Positions 37,539 through 48,329 of a stretch of DNA of 64,000 bases are shown piece after piece; the stretch's first letter is position 1; each line of letters begins with the position of its first letter. Source of the stretch: Mallotus nudiflorus (lineage: Eukaryota > Streptophyta > Magnoliopsida > Malpighiales > Euphorbiaceae); the NCBI GenBank assembly GCA_947683625.1, contig CANTUR010001093.1, forward strand, positions 335,501 to 399,500, given 5' to 3'. Below the pieces are notes generated by a model. The model made no database searches and was not told the origin of the DNA. It saw nothing but the letters and a program-made list of their open reading frames with translations. The translations under genes were made by a program, and so were the position numbers.

Positions 37539-37543
37539 ATTAA
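37539..37543. other. Left target-site duplication of element G (ATTAA)
   Basis: ATTAA directly before the LTR; repeated after the far LTR at 63345-63349 and, through the duplication, at 56519-56523. Confidence 0.85.
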
Positions 37544-37697
37544 TGAAAATGGGTGAGTTTGAATATATCAAAAATGAGCTCACCCACAGTAATATATATT
37601 GTATATGAAACAGGTTGTTACATTAGGTTGTTACAAAAGATAGACATAATACAAAACTCTATTCTACAATTCTATTTTATAAGATTATATTCTATTA
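37544..37697 (-). repeat. Element G left (3') LTR
   Basis: 154 bp, TGAAAATGGGTGAG to TATTCTATTA. Equal in length to 63191-63344. The terminus TA on the outer minus-strand start departs from the usual TG. Confidence 0.88.
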
Positions 37698-37710
37698 CCC
37701 CCCCCCCTTC
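37698..37710 (-). other. Element G polypurine tract
   Basis: A run of G on the minus strand (GAAGGGGGGGGGG), shorter in the second copy at 56665-56672. Confidence 0.75.
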
Positions 37711-38370
37711 AAGCTGGGCATGGGTACTAATGCCCAGATTGTTTCGCATAGAGCAAAAAGAAGTGGACAGGAGACTCTTTGTAAAAATATCAATAAGTTA
37801 ATGCTGATTAGAAATATAGCGAACTAGAATATTGCCTCATTGAATTCGTTCATGCACAAAATGCAAATCAACCTCCAAGTGTTTAGTACGTGCATGATTA
37901 ATAGGATTGTTAGCTAGATAGGTAGACAAAATATTATCACAGTAAACTTCAACGGGTAGAGATGGTTTAATTTGTAAGTCTTGTAGAATAGAGCGTACCT
38001 AACATATCTCAACAACATCAACTGCTAAAGCTCTATACTCAGATTCTGCACTACTCCGAGAAATCGTATGTTGTTTCTTTGCAGACCAAGAGATTAATGT
38101 ATTGCCTAAAAACATACAGTAACCTGCTGTGGAGTGCCTTATGTCTGGACAACCAGCCCAATCCATATCACTATAAGCCATAATATTATTCAAGGAAGAT
38201 TTGTAAATTGGAATACCATATGCCACAGTAGATTTAACATAACAAAGAATTCGCTTGACTAATTGCCAATGGAAGTGTGTTGGATTGTGCATGAATTGAC
38301 AAACCAAATTAATTGAGTAACTCAAGTCAGGCCTTGTGAAGGTGAGATATTGTAAGCCACCCACTATACT
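37711..38370 (-). pseudogene. Copia copy 1 RNase H
   Basis: Minus strand: MGGLQYLTFTRPDLSYSINL, the DWAGCPD and GNTLISWSAKKQ blocks, SSAESEYRAL, then in another stretch NPINHARTKHLEVD. These are the standard copia RNase H motifs. TAG at 37999-38001 interrupts it; copy 2 has TGG there. It degrades the RNA strand during cDNA synthesis when intact. Confidence 0.9.
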
Positions 38371-39334
38371 TCAATACATTGTGGGATCAAAAAACATAGT
38401 CTCAGAAGAAGATAGCAATGGTCGATAAGGAAAAGGAGTGGCAATGGGCTTACAAGATGACAAACCTGCTCGTTCTAGTAAATCCATGGCATATTTTTGT
38501 TGACATAAAAATAAACCATCACACATTTGTTGAACTTCAATGCCCAAAAAATAGTAGAGAGGCCCAAGATCAGACATTTGAAATTCTCTTTTCAAAGAAC
38601 AAAGCAAAGAGTGTAGTAATGAAGATGTAGAAGCTGTGAGAATAATATCATCAACATATAATAAAAGAATAGCCATACCACTGGAAGAGGAATATACAAA
38701 TATTGAATAATCTGCTTTACTTCCATGAAAACCAATTTGATGCAGGAAATCAATGAAGCGAGTAAACCAAGCCTAGGGTGCTTATTTTAAGCCACAGAGC
38801 ACGATTGAGTTTAGACACATAATTTGGACATGTGGAATCTTCATATCCCTGAGGTTGGCACATATAAATAGTTTCGTTCAAAGTGCCATGAAGGAAAGCA
38901 TTCTTCATATCTAGTTGGTGAATATTCCAAGCATTGCTCACTGCCATTGTTAGTATCATGCGAATTGTTGTGGGCTTAACAACTGGACTAAAAGTCTTAG
39001 CATAATCTTCACCCAGTATCTTATCAAATCCCTGTGCAACCAACTTAGCTTTATATCTATCTATGGTGCCATCTACCTTCTGCTTCACCTTATAAACCCA
39101 TTTACATCCAATCACATTTATTACTAGTGGAGGTGGTACTAGAGTCCATGTATTATTAGAACGTAAGGTTGCATATTCATCATCAATGGCTTCTTTCCAA
39201 CATGGGTATTTAATGGTATTTTTGAAAGTTTTGGGTTCAAATAAAATTGGCGTTGATTTGGTGGTGGGAGAGGTCGTTAAAAAAAATTGAATGTGTTTGG
39301 GTTTTCGGGTTCCATCCTCTATGTGGGTTATCAT
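38371..39334 (-). pseudogene. Copia copy 1 reverse transcriptase
   Basis: Blocks in order: WKEAIDDEYATLRSNNTWTLV, GCKWVYKVKQKVDGTIDRYKA, FSPVVKPTTIRMILTMA, LDMKNAFLHGTL, then after a frameshift the catalytic YVDDIILTASTSS and LGPLYYFLGIEV. The one-base loss near 38793 is shared with copy 2. Private stops in copy 1 are TAG at 38773-38775 and TAA at 38782-38784 (copy 2 has TGG and CAA). Confidence 0.92.
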
Positions 39335-41020
39335 TGTATGAATGTTGGTATTCTGAAGAGATACAAAACTGTCAGAGTCAAGAGCAGTTGAATTAGATTT
39401 AGGTGAGGTAGGGTTGGTAGGAGAAGATGAAGTTAAATTTGGAGATGGTGTAGATTGTATGGGATTTTAGGTAATTGGGTTTGGTGATGGTGAAGGATAA
39501 GATTCGTTAGATGAAGATTGAGCATGAGAGGAAGGATCAGTAGGTAACGGAAAAGATAGGGATGTTGATTGAGACAATGGAAAGGGACGTAATGGATAGG
39601 ATAAATTTAAATTTGTGGGATTGGAAAAATAACCCAAACTTGTATTTGAGATGGACTCTATAGGCTTAGATAAAATAGTACCATGATAAGGAAACTCATC
39701 CTCAACAAATGTTACATGATGAGATGTGTAAACCTTCCCATTGACTAGATCATAACACCCGTAGCCTTTCATATTAATTCCATAACCAATAAAAATGCAT
39801 CATCTCACACATGGAGCCAGTTTATGTGGAATAGGATTGGTGATATGAACATAACACAGGCAGCCATAGACCTGAAATCCTATAACATCAGCTTTGCTAT
39901 AAAAAAGAACTTCAAAAGGAACATTAAAACTAATAGAAGCATGGGGAATTCAGTTTAAAACATGAACAGCAGCCCCCAATGCTTCTACCCAAAATTAATA
40001 AGATAATTTTGCTTGTACTAACATGGCCCGAACTTTATTCAAAAGAGTTCTATGCATACGCTCCGCCATTCCATTTTGTTATGGAGTTTGAGGACATGAA
40101 ATTTAGAATTTAATTCCACTCTCCTAAAATAATTTTTGAAACTTTGTATTCATAAACTCACCACCCCCGTCACATTGGAATTGTTTAATAGTCATGGAAA
40201 ATTGATTTTCAACTTCCTTTTTAAATTGAACAAATTTATCATACACTTCATTCTTAGTTCTCATAGGATAAAGCCAACAATATTTAGAATAACTATCAAG
40301 AAACAACACATAATATCGATAACCAGAAAAAGAAAGAACATGAGATTGCCAAACATCTGAATGAATAATAGAAAATGGGGAAGTAGCACCACTATTTGAA
40401 TCAACAAAAGAAAGTTTGATATGCTTGCCAAGTTGGCAAGCATTACAATTAAAATTAAGATTGCATAAAGAACAAAGATTGAAATTATCATGAATAAATT
40501 TGGACAAAATAGAAGAACCAGGATGGCCTAGTCGCCTATGCCATAGCATAGAGGAAACCTTGGTTGTTAGAAAGGCTTGAGGTGATGAAGTAGAACTGGA
40601 AATTGGAGATAACAGGTAGAGAGAACCTTGACTACTATAATGATGGAGAATTTTCTGTGTTGTTGGTTCCTTCACAGATAAACAAGAGGAGTTAAAATTA
40701 ACATCACACTTATTATCATGTGTAAAATGATGAATCAAAATAAGATTCTGAGTTATGGAAGGGACAACAAGAACTTTATCAAGCAAAAACTTGGATTGAG
40801 AACCAGAAATTATTTTTTGTCCAATATGTGTAATGGGACATTGATAACCATTTCCAATCCTAATAGTATCAAAACCAGTGTATGGGGAAAATGAGTTTAG
40901 AGTACCTGTGGAGTCGGTCATGTGATGGGTTATGCCTGTGTTGCAAGCCATGTTGAATCTGAAGTATTTGGTTCTTGAAGATGGATACCCACATATGGTC
41001 ATCCTCCAAAAGACAGGGAA
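39335..41020 (-). pseudogene. Copia copy 1 protease and integrase
   Basis: From 41002 down: a protease-like block where the catalytic motif reads CNTGITHHMTDS (Asn at the usual Asp), then LWHRRLGHPG and the zinc-binding CNACQLGKHIK of the pre-integrase domain, then the integrase core with IHSDVW, YYVLFLDSYSKYCWLYP and QFQCDGGGEF. The C-terminal part carries KGYGCYDLVNGKVYTSHHVT and a Ser/Pro-rich linker (39772-39467). Stops lie between blocks around 39780-40120. Confidence 0.9.
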
Positions 41021-42047
41021 GCATCATTAGTTTGAGAGAAAAAATGACTACAAGGATAAGTTTTTGCTATATGATAAAATCCATCACATAATTGGCATTG
41101 TATAGGAGCTTCACCCAAAATAGAGCTAGCAGTAGAAGGATGTGCTGAGTTATAGAAACCCTGTGAAGCAGTGGTCCATGAATGATGAGGAGAAAAAAAA
41201 TTATGACCACGAGAATAAGAACCAAAAGAATCATGACCACCTGAAGAAAAAGATGAATGGTAGTTGCTGCCAGAATGTGCATTACGACCCCTAAAAGAGT
41301 GATTTCTCCACCCCCCCCCCTTGTCTTTCACCTCAAGATGAATTTCCTCACCATCCACCTCATTGTGAAAAACCTCTGCCTTTAGAGATAAAGAATGCCT
41401 ATGATTGATCAATAGGAGTGTTGCTGCAAACTTGTTGAAGTCGATGTTCATGTGCCAACAAAAAATAATGAAGTTCAAGAAAAGTAAGAAGAGGATGTCG
41501 AGCAGACATAATAGTTATCACATCAGAATATTCAGAAGGGATACTACCAAGAATTTGAAGAATAATATCACTTTCATCAATAGCATGACCAATGGAAGCT
41601 AGAGAATCAGAAATAGCCTTCACATGATTCAAATAATCAACCAATGTGTGATCGTCTTTAGACGCTTGGTTCAAATTGAGTTTTAGTTGGAGACATTTTG
41701 CATTAACATGATCATGAAAGAGACTCTCAATCTGACACTTTGTCTCATAAGCAGTTAACGATGCTCCAGGTCAAAGAACTTGTTTAAGAATGTCAGAAGA
41801 AATTATGGCATGAAGCAAAAAAAGAACAATGTAATCAACCTGTTGCCATAGGAGATATGCCGGATTAGTTGAAATAACACCATTAGAATCCGTGAGTGTT
41901 GAGGAAGGGCAGGATGATGTGCTAGTAATGTGATTATAAACTTAATGACAATGATTGATGCATAAAGTTTTCCAAACAAGATAGTTGGAAAAATCTAGAA
42001 TTTCTGGAATATGATTTTTAATGTTGGAAACATTAAAAATTGAAGAG
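41000..42047 (-). pseudogene. Copia copy 1 gag (all but N-terminus)
   Basis: Copia-type gag (UBN2-like): the LVDYLNHVKAISDSLASIGH and LQILGSIPSEYSDVITIMS blocks, a Gly/Ser/His-rich tail and a CQLCDGFYHIAKTYPC zinc-knuckle-like motif. A poly-C run at about 41310-41320 (seven C in copy 2) shifts the frame. The N-terminus was separated by insertion of F and lies at 63074-63145. Confidence 0.85.
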
Positions 42048-42052
42048 GTAAG
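42048..42052. other. Target-site duplication of element F, left (GTAAG)
   Basis: GTAAG precedes the F LTR; the same pentamer precedes (61010-61014) and follows (63069-63073) the solo LTR. Confidence 0.9.
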
Positions 42053-42923
42053 TGTAGGCAGCGGGGTTTAGCGTGCGCCCCAAGTGTTTGGCGACCACGG
42101 CATTGTGTGGGCTTGAGGCCCACTAGGAAATACGATATAGGTCATGGGCCTATTCAGAGATTGAGTCACCACCCGGATAAAAGCCGGGACACATTGTACA
42201 GCAACTGGATCCCACGGAGGTTCCCAGAAGTCGTCATCAAAGATCAGGTTCGAAAACTGGGTATGAGCGTTTGAATGCTCACCCAACCTTGCAGTTGGCC
42301 TCCATTTGTGTTTTGCATTTTATTACCGTTTAATTATTTAATTATTTCCTCATTTACCACAAGTAATGAAATTGCCTTCGGATAATTGCCAGATTTTATA
42401 ATTAAGTCTGAGTTTACACATTAGTCCAATTTCATGCCTTTAGGTCCCAACATTCAAAAAAAACATAGTAAATAAAATAAATAATAATTTACAACCATTT
42501 CAAAATTAAATAGGGAGAAGGGATTAAGAATTACAACACTTTTTAATCAAATAAATGAAATAATATACAGAAAATAAACCAAACATATACCGAAATAACC
42601 TACTAAAATAACATAAAGACAGCAATATGTAAAGGACAAATAGCAAAAGTGATTGCTTGACGACAGAAATTATCAAGTAATTCCTGTAAATATCACACGA
42701 TTAGCCTTTCTTCTTACAAAAAATGAAGTCACATATAACAATATTTACAAAGAGATCCTACAAAGAGGTTGTCACATTATGAGTTAAAGAAAATATCGAA
42801 CAATCAAGATAGTTACCATCATGCAATCATATAGACATGTTTAAGGTCAAAAGGTGACATGTTAAGGCAGGCATCACAGTAAATAATTAATAAAATGAAA
42901 TAGGAAATAGGTTAACCCTGTCA

Positions 42924-43165
42924 ATGAGGCAGTCGCCTCATTGATGAGGTGATCACCTCATTGAGATGAGGCGATTGCCTCATTGAAGAGGTGACACCTC
43001 ATCAATAGGGCTTTTGTAATCTTGAGATAAAAACTGGCAATACGCACACAAAAGGTAAGTTCCCTGAGGGCCTGTCAGTGGGGCGATTGGCTCATTGATG
43101 AGGCGATTGTGTCTCTGAGATGGGGTGATGCCTCTGTGAAGAGGCGCCACCTCTATAAAGAGGCA
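42924..43165. repeat. GAGGCGATCGCCTC-type palindrome cluster 1 (F LTR)
   Basis: Variants include GAGGTGATCACCTC and GAGGCGATTGCCTC, separated by CATTGATG-like spacers. TATAAAG in CCTCTATAAAGAGG lies at its right edge (43154-43160). Confidence 0.85.
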
Positions 43166-43805
43166 CCGCTTGACCACCAGACCGGCTCTAACTTCCAAGA
43201 CGTGCAAACTTCTACTCTAAGCAAACAAAACATGCATATACACACTCTACACTCATCATACTACAACTATATACGTAAATATTCAAAGATCAATAAAATG
43301 AGATGTCAAGCACATGCACTAGAGATAAACCTAGAATATGCTAAAGACTTAGTTACACACAAGCAAGAACATACAAAATGATGAACATATCAAGTTCAAG
43401 GTGCAAATTTCATACCAAAATGAGAGGCCCTCAAAGCTACTTTGATTGAGATCCTTGCTAAGATATGGTATCTCTCCTTAACATAAGTTTCTTCCTTCTT
43501 CTCTTATGGGAAAGTGGACCTCCTCTCTTCCTTCAGGATGTTTTCTTTCTTTTTCTCTTCTCTCCCTCTGTCTTCTCTTTTTTTCTTCAAAGCTCTCTCC
43601 CCCTTCTTCCTCTTTTCATTTTCTTTTTCCTCTCTCTCTTTTTTCCCTTTTATCCCTTAACTTTCCCATCCCCCTAAGCCTCCTAGCCCATCATGAGCTC
43701 CCCTAGCCTTTTTCCTTTCCCCAAAAGTCTTTTCCTCACTCAAGGAGAAAGTCTGAAGAGTAGGGCCCGTGCCACTTGATTGCAGCTACACGTGGGTTGC
43801 CAGAG

Positions 43806-43905
43806 GGGCGGCGCCTCATCGGTGAGGTGATTACCTCTATGATGAGGTGATCACCTCATTGGCAGTTGCCAAAGAGGCAATCACCTCATTACACTGAGGT
43901 AGCCC
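43806..43905. repeat. Palindrome cluster 2 (F LTR)
   Basis: GAGGTGATCACCTC and GAGGCAATCACCTC are present; the solo LTR has the undamaged GAGGCGATCGCCTC at the matching place (62819-62832). Confidence 0.85.
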
Positions 43906-44139
43906 CCCTTTGGCCCGAGCCCACGCTAGGCTAAGCGGGCTTGGGCCAAACTTGTGTAGTTGGGCTCAGTTTGGGTTTTGTAAGCTTCTGGATTTTCAAG
44001 TCCACTTTCCACTTAGAGATTCAGGCTTCATCCTCATGTCCAAGTTCACATTCTCATCATTGGGCTTGATAACGAGCCGGTCGAACTGAGCAACCCTAAT
44101 TCGTCCCCTAACATGGGCCGATCGAATCGGGTGTCTACA

Positions 44140-44155
44140 GTTTGCCCCCTGATTT
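44140..44155 (-). other. Element F polypurine tract
   Basis: Minus strand AATCAGGGGGCAAAC directly before the LTR start TGTAGACACC. Confidence 0.85.
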
Positions 44156-44295
44156 TTTAAAAAATCAAATGCATTCAATGACCATTTTTCAAAAAATCAC
44201 ATGCACAATAACAAATAAACAATAAGGTATGAAACGTACCTGACTCTCGGGTCTCACCTGAAAGATGAATTCTTCAATTCTGAAACATGACCGTG

Positions 44296-44575
44296 AACCT
44301 CGGGTTTTCCTGGCCCGATCAGCCACTCATTAATATTTGATAGAGACATTTAAAAATTGCTAACCTTGAGTTTTCTTGGCCCAGCCCTTACAACATTGGA
44401 ATTCGATTCTCGGGTTTTCCTGGCCCGGTCTTTGCAACACTGAAACTTGATTCTCAGGTTTTCCTAGCCCAATCTTCACTGGGGATGTGGTTTTCAGATT
44501 TTCCTGGTCTGATTATCACTCCTCTGGGGACATAGACTTCTGGGTTGTCCTGGCCCAGTTGTCCTTCACTTTCGA
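44296..44575. repeat. Degenerate tandem repeat, about 45 bp x 6
   Basis: Units begin CTCGGGTTTTCCTGGCCCG with decay (for example CTTGAGTTTTCTTGGCCCA, CTCAGGTTTTCCTAGCCCA). Confidence 0.75.
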
Positions 44576-44612
44576 CTTTAGGGATACTAGCCGGACAGTC
44601 ATCTCGATCCTT

Positions 44613-45074
44613 AAGCTTCGGGGATTCAAACCCAAACAGCCCTGTCCTCTGAGCTTCAGGGATTCAAACCCAAACAGCCCTGTCCTTTGAGCTTCGGGGA
44701 TTCAAACCCGAATAGCCCTATCCTTGAGCTTCGAGGATTCAAACCCGAATAGCCCTGTCCTTGAGCTTTGGGGATTCAAACCTGAACAGCCCTATCCTAT
44801 GAGCTTCGGGGATTTAAACCCAAACAGCCCTATCCTCTGAGCTTCGGGGATTCAAACCTGAACAGCCCTGTCCTTTGAGCTTTGGGGATTCAAACCCGAA
44901 CAGCCCTGTCTTGCAAGCTTCGGGGATTCAAACCTGAATAGCCCTCTCTTATGAGCTTCAGGGATTTAAACCCGAACAGCCCTCTCTTTGAGCTTCGGGG
45001 ATTCAAACCCAAACAGCCCTGTCCCTGAGCTTCGAGGATTCAAACCCGAACAGCCCTGTCCTCTGAGCTTCGGG
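44613..45074. repeat. Minisatellite, about 38 bp x 12
   Basis: Twelve copies plus a partial of GAGCTTCGGGGATTCAAACC followed by CGAACAGCCCTGTCC, each 36-38 bp, a few substitutions per copy. On the minus strand each unit contains GGGTTTGAATCC, close to the tRNA B-box GGTTCGAATCC. Spacer-free, so not a CRISPR array. Confidence 0.93.
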
Positions 45075-45215
45075 CTCTTAAAGATCCTTTCTCTTAATTC
45101 CGCCTCCCTAGTATGCAGTACTAACTTCCACCCATCATTCTCATCACCGTCATTCATTCATCATCATTTTTTCGTTCATCATTTTTTTTAAGGGAAACCT
45201 TACGCTCCTACTTGC

Positions 45216-45223
45216 TATAAAAA
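45216..45223 (+). promoter_or_regulatory. TATA box of the PMD gene
   Basis: TATAAAAA in TTGCTATAAAAACAC, 128 bp upstream of the ATG at 45344, followed by a pyrimidine-rich leader typical of plant 5' UTRs. Confidence 0.65.
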
Positions 45224-45343
45224 CACTCTTTTTCTTTTGTCCTTTCTCCCTTCCATTATATTTTTTTCTTCCCCCCTTTTTTTTCTTTTCCTCTTTTTCT
45301 TATACTTCTCACACTCTCTGCATCTCTCCTCACTTTTCAGTCG

Positions 45344-47967
45344 ATGGAGAATGACAGAACGCCTCCTGTACCTTAGTAGGATCATATCTCGCCTCTCATT
45401 AGTGCTTCTAGGAGTCTGGGATTGACCCGTGGAGACTCGATTCCACTTCTGGCAGACCTAGGGTCTCACATCTACTCTTCTGCATCCGGAGAGGTTAGTA
45501 CCCTAAAATTGCTTGCAAAATTACATTGGGTTAGGGATTAATCTTGCATAATTATCATTTTAGGACATTTATTTAATCAAACAAACCATAGAATTTGTGC
45601 TTTATTGCATCAAGAATTTACTCTGCCCCCATCTATGCCGTATAAAGGTGATCGCCTCTTTGATGAGGCGATAGCCTCATCGATAAGACGATAGGCTTAT
45701 GTGAAGAGGCAATTTCCTATCGCCCCTTCACAGAGCCAATCGCCTCTTTGATAAGGTGATCGCCTTTAAGGTGAGGTGATCGCTTCATCAATAGAGAGCC
45801 ACTTCACCATTTACATGTACATTCATTCTAGAATTCTCCCTGGGACCACAAAATGCATAAATTTTACTTCCCTATCTCTTTATTGCAGCATGATGCTCAG
45901 ACATTCAAGGGCACTGAGAATTTCCATAGAGTCCGAGTCTTTTTTAGTGACTTGACTGAAGAGCAGAGGGATCAGATTCAGGAGATAGGGTTCGAGGACT
46001 TCGTACTCTCACTTCCATCCGAGCAAGGGCGTACGGACTATTAGCCATTGCATGCCCTGATGGAGAGGTGGTTCAATACGACCCACACCTTCCACCTCCC
46101 GTTCGGCAAGCTTACTCTAGACTTGGTATCGTTTGCTGCCATCACGGGGATTGCCTGCACCGGGGATCCTGTTCCTTTTGATGTGAGTCTACATCAGCTG
46201 TCTCCGGATAAGGCTGCATATATTGAGTGGCTTTTGGGGATGACTCCTAACATGAAGGGGACTCATACCCTTAATTTGGACTTGATCAGGACCTTCTACA
46301 CCCGAGACCAGGCCATAGTGATGACCTCTCCCCTTGAGATTGACCAAGTGGTGAGGACCTTCTTGCTCTACCTGCTCGGTACCACTTTCTTTGCCGACAC
46401 CACCAGCTCTATTGATCTGATATTCCTACCAGCCCTTCGAGATCTTGACCAGATTCCTACATTCGATTGGGGTAGTTGTGCCCTGGCGTACTTGTACCGG
46501 AGCATGGACGAGGTGGTCCGAGGGGCCAAGAGGTTTTGTGGCTTTTGGCATGCTGTTATGGTACGTCATGATCCCCTTCTTTTTTCTTTTGCTCTGACCC
46601 CCATTACTTACATCAGTTTTCTCAACTTCTCCTGTTTTATTTTTTAGGTCTGGGCTCTAGAGCTAGAGTTGCTTGTGGGAGTTACCCGGGTGGGAGACCA
46701 TTTCCCGGCCCTTGGCAGGTGGGGCACTAGCCGCGTCGTGAAGAGGCATCTGGCACGAGTTCACATCCATAGGCAGCACCTCAACTCACTGACACAGGAT
46801 GCGGTACCTGCAAAGCACAAACCTACTCATTAGTGAATTATTCACATTCAATTTAATTACATATTGACATCTCTATTTTCCTGCAGATCCAAAATGACTT
46901 ATGGGGGTCCGAGGACACTTGGACCACTGCAATGACTTGCTCCAGGCCTTTAGCCTAGAAGAGGGTACTCCTTTGTGGCCCAGGGTATCGAGCTTGGTAC
47001 TGGGGAGAGCAGGTCCTAAACTGGAAGGCAGGCGTTAGGGCTAGGCGGGTCCCCAGGTCCCCTCCTGACAGTATGCTTTGGGCTTATGAGCTGGAGAGCG
47101 ATAACCTCACTCAGGCTGTTGCGGGCTCACCAGTTATGGACCACATATTTCGTGTGAAGAGCCGATATGCAGAGTTCATCCTCACCCACCTTCTACTGAC
47201 GGTCCCCTTCTAGGCCGCTTCCACTTCTCAAGTAAATCCTTGTAAGTCCCCATTTTCTTTGCAAATTCATTGGATTCTTAACATGTTCCTCCTATTTTCA
47301 TCTTCATGTTGTGCCTGCTAGGCCCGTAGCCCCGGTTAGGTCCCGAGTGCGGGAGAGAGAGCCCTTGAGGTGTCGACAGGATCCGAGCAGGGAGGAGACT
47401 TCTGCTACCGGTGAGGGAGCCATACCGACTGCTGCCCCTGGTTCTGAGTTTGCCCCAGGTAGCTTCATTCACATTCCTGACCCTCTAGCTCAATGTTGGG
47501 TTCCCCCCAGAGAGTTATCGCGCCAGTTCTTGGCCTTGGATGAGGACCTGACCCTTGTATGCACTCCTGTCGGTGCTACTCACGTATGTTCCTTTCCCTG
47601 ACTTGTTTTCACTATAATTCTAAAACTAACTGTTAGTTCTAATCTTTATTTTGATAATGTAGATTTCGCTGGAGCAAGGCCTATATATGTACTTCATGGT
47701 AGAGGCCAAGAGAGACTACATGCTGGAGGTTACCCAGCAGTCGAGGGTAAGAATTTCATTATTTCCTACATGTATACATGCTTGCATGGTTTACTGACCT
47801 GTGATTTGTCTGAATAGGATCGAGATGAGGCTAGTAGGGCGATGATTGCTACTCTCGAGCATTAGATTGATGTATTCCAGATTGATGAGGACGACGAGGA
47901 CGAAGATGGGAGCAACAATAATGTCGGTGGAGAAGATGACCCTAAGGGCACAGGATCAGATGCTTGA
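45344..47967 (+). pseudogene. Plant mobile domain (PMD) gene, seven exons, antisense inside element F
   Basis: Exons by splice signals: 45344-45493, 45889-46560, 46648-46803, 46887-47241, 47330-47583, 47663-47746, 47818-47967; the junction after exon 4 is the least certain (alternative 47231/47322). All introns are GT-AG and most exons are whole codons. Exons 1-4 match the PMD fold: RVRVFFSDLTEEQRDQIQEI, HTFHLPFGKLTLDLVSFAAI, FLLYLLGTTFFAD, FDWGSCALAYLYRSMDEV, then a conserved WYWGEQVLNWKAG block. The last exon is acidic (DEDDEDEDG). PMD proteins (MAIN/MAIL type) act in nuclear gene and transposon silencing, and PMDs are known in Gypsy and Mutator elements. Six in-frame stops, all TAG (45374, 45377, 46042, 46956, 47211, 47863), disable it unless read through. 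Frame is otherwise intact to TGA 47965. Confidence 0.85.
45645..45798. repeat. Palindrome cluster 3 (PMD intron 1)
   Basis: Units include GGTGATCGCCTC, GAGGCGATAGCCTC and AAGGTGATCGCCTT. A TATAAAGG lies at its left edge (45641-45648). The cluster sits inside the first intron (45494-45888). Confidence 0.82.
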
Positions 47968-48198
47968 CATTCCCATATTAAAAATTGTGTAGTCTCTGAG
48001 TAGCGAACACATAATTTTTATTGTCATTTTCTTTTTGAACAAAATGCTTGCAAAATTCAACATTTTCCTCTATTAAATTCATTTTTTTTGCTTTTCTCAT
48101 TCCTCCATATGTGAGTTGATTTCACTGCTTGTATGTGTAATGTAACTGCTCCACCTGTTAAACTATGCGATCTAAAGAAACACAACCAGCATGTGCTG
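47968..48198. other. Intergenic stretch between the two antisense genes
   Basis: T-rich 3' region of the PMD gene; no gene seen. Confidence 0.6.
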
Positions 48199-48312
48199 CT
48201 AATGAGGCGATTGCCTCATCGAACCCTGATAAAGAGGCGATCGCCTCATGCTGCTGAGGTGGTGCCTCATTGATGAGGCGATCGCCTCATCAATGAGGTG
48301 GTCACCTCAACA
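48199..48312. repeat. Palindrome cluster 4, including a perfect 34-bp palindrome
   Basis: GAGGCGATCGCCTC occurs at 48234-48247 and 48275-48288. The second is the centre of a perfect palindrome from 48265 to 48298. The cluster ends 18 bp before the TATA box of the next gene. Confidence 0.93.
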
Positions 48313-48329
48313 GCAGGTGGTCCAACCCC

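Larger units (their letters stand above)
37244..44139. repeat. First copy of large tandem duplication
   Basis: Spacer, copia LTR, copia pol and gag and F LTR recur in the same order at 56225-63068. Both copies share old lesions (one-base deletion before the RT block YGLKQAP) and differ by scattered substitutions. Confidence 0.9.
42053..44139 (-). repeat. Element F left (3') LTR
   Basis: 2,087 bp, TGTAGGCAGCGGGG to GTGTCTACA, giving inverted termini TGTAG/CTACA. Two clusters of the GAGGC...GCCTC palindrome lie at 42924-43165 and 43806-43905. A pyrimidine-rich stretch spans 43485-43680. No gene is supported. Confidence 0.92.

Noticed and set aside
43465..43706. Ser/Phe-rich overlapping ORFs in the F LTR and again at 62372-62636
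   Set aside because: Pyrimidine-rich LTR sequence is open in several frames at once; no coding signal.
44613..45074. Repeat array resembling a CRISPR array
   Set aside because: Units are directly adjacent with no unique spacers, and the context is a plant retrotransposon; it is a minisatellite.
44613..45074. Row of tRNA genes suggested by GATTCAAACC words
   Set aside because: No acceptor, D-arm or anticodon arm is present; only a T-arm-like word repeats.
45344..47967. TAG as a sense or read-through codon in the PMD gene
   Set aside because: TAG also replaces CAG at sites where sister elements keep CAG, so mutation decay is the simpler explanation.
48230..48290. GCGATCGC similar to the cyanobacterial HIP1 repeat, possible contamination
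   Set aside because: It sits between intron-bearing plant genes in a plant retrotransposon and occurs in LTRs with target duplications; coincidence of a short palindrome.
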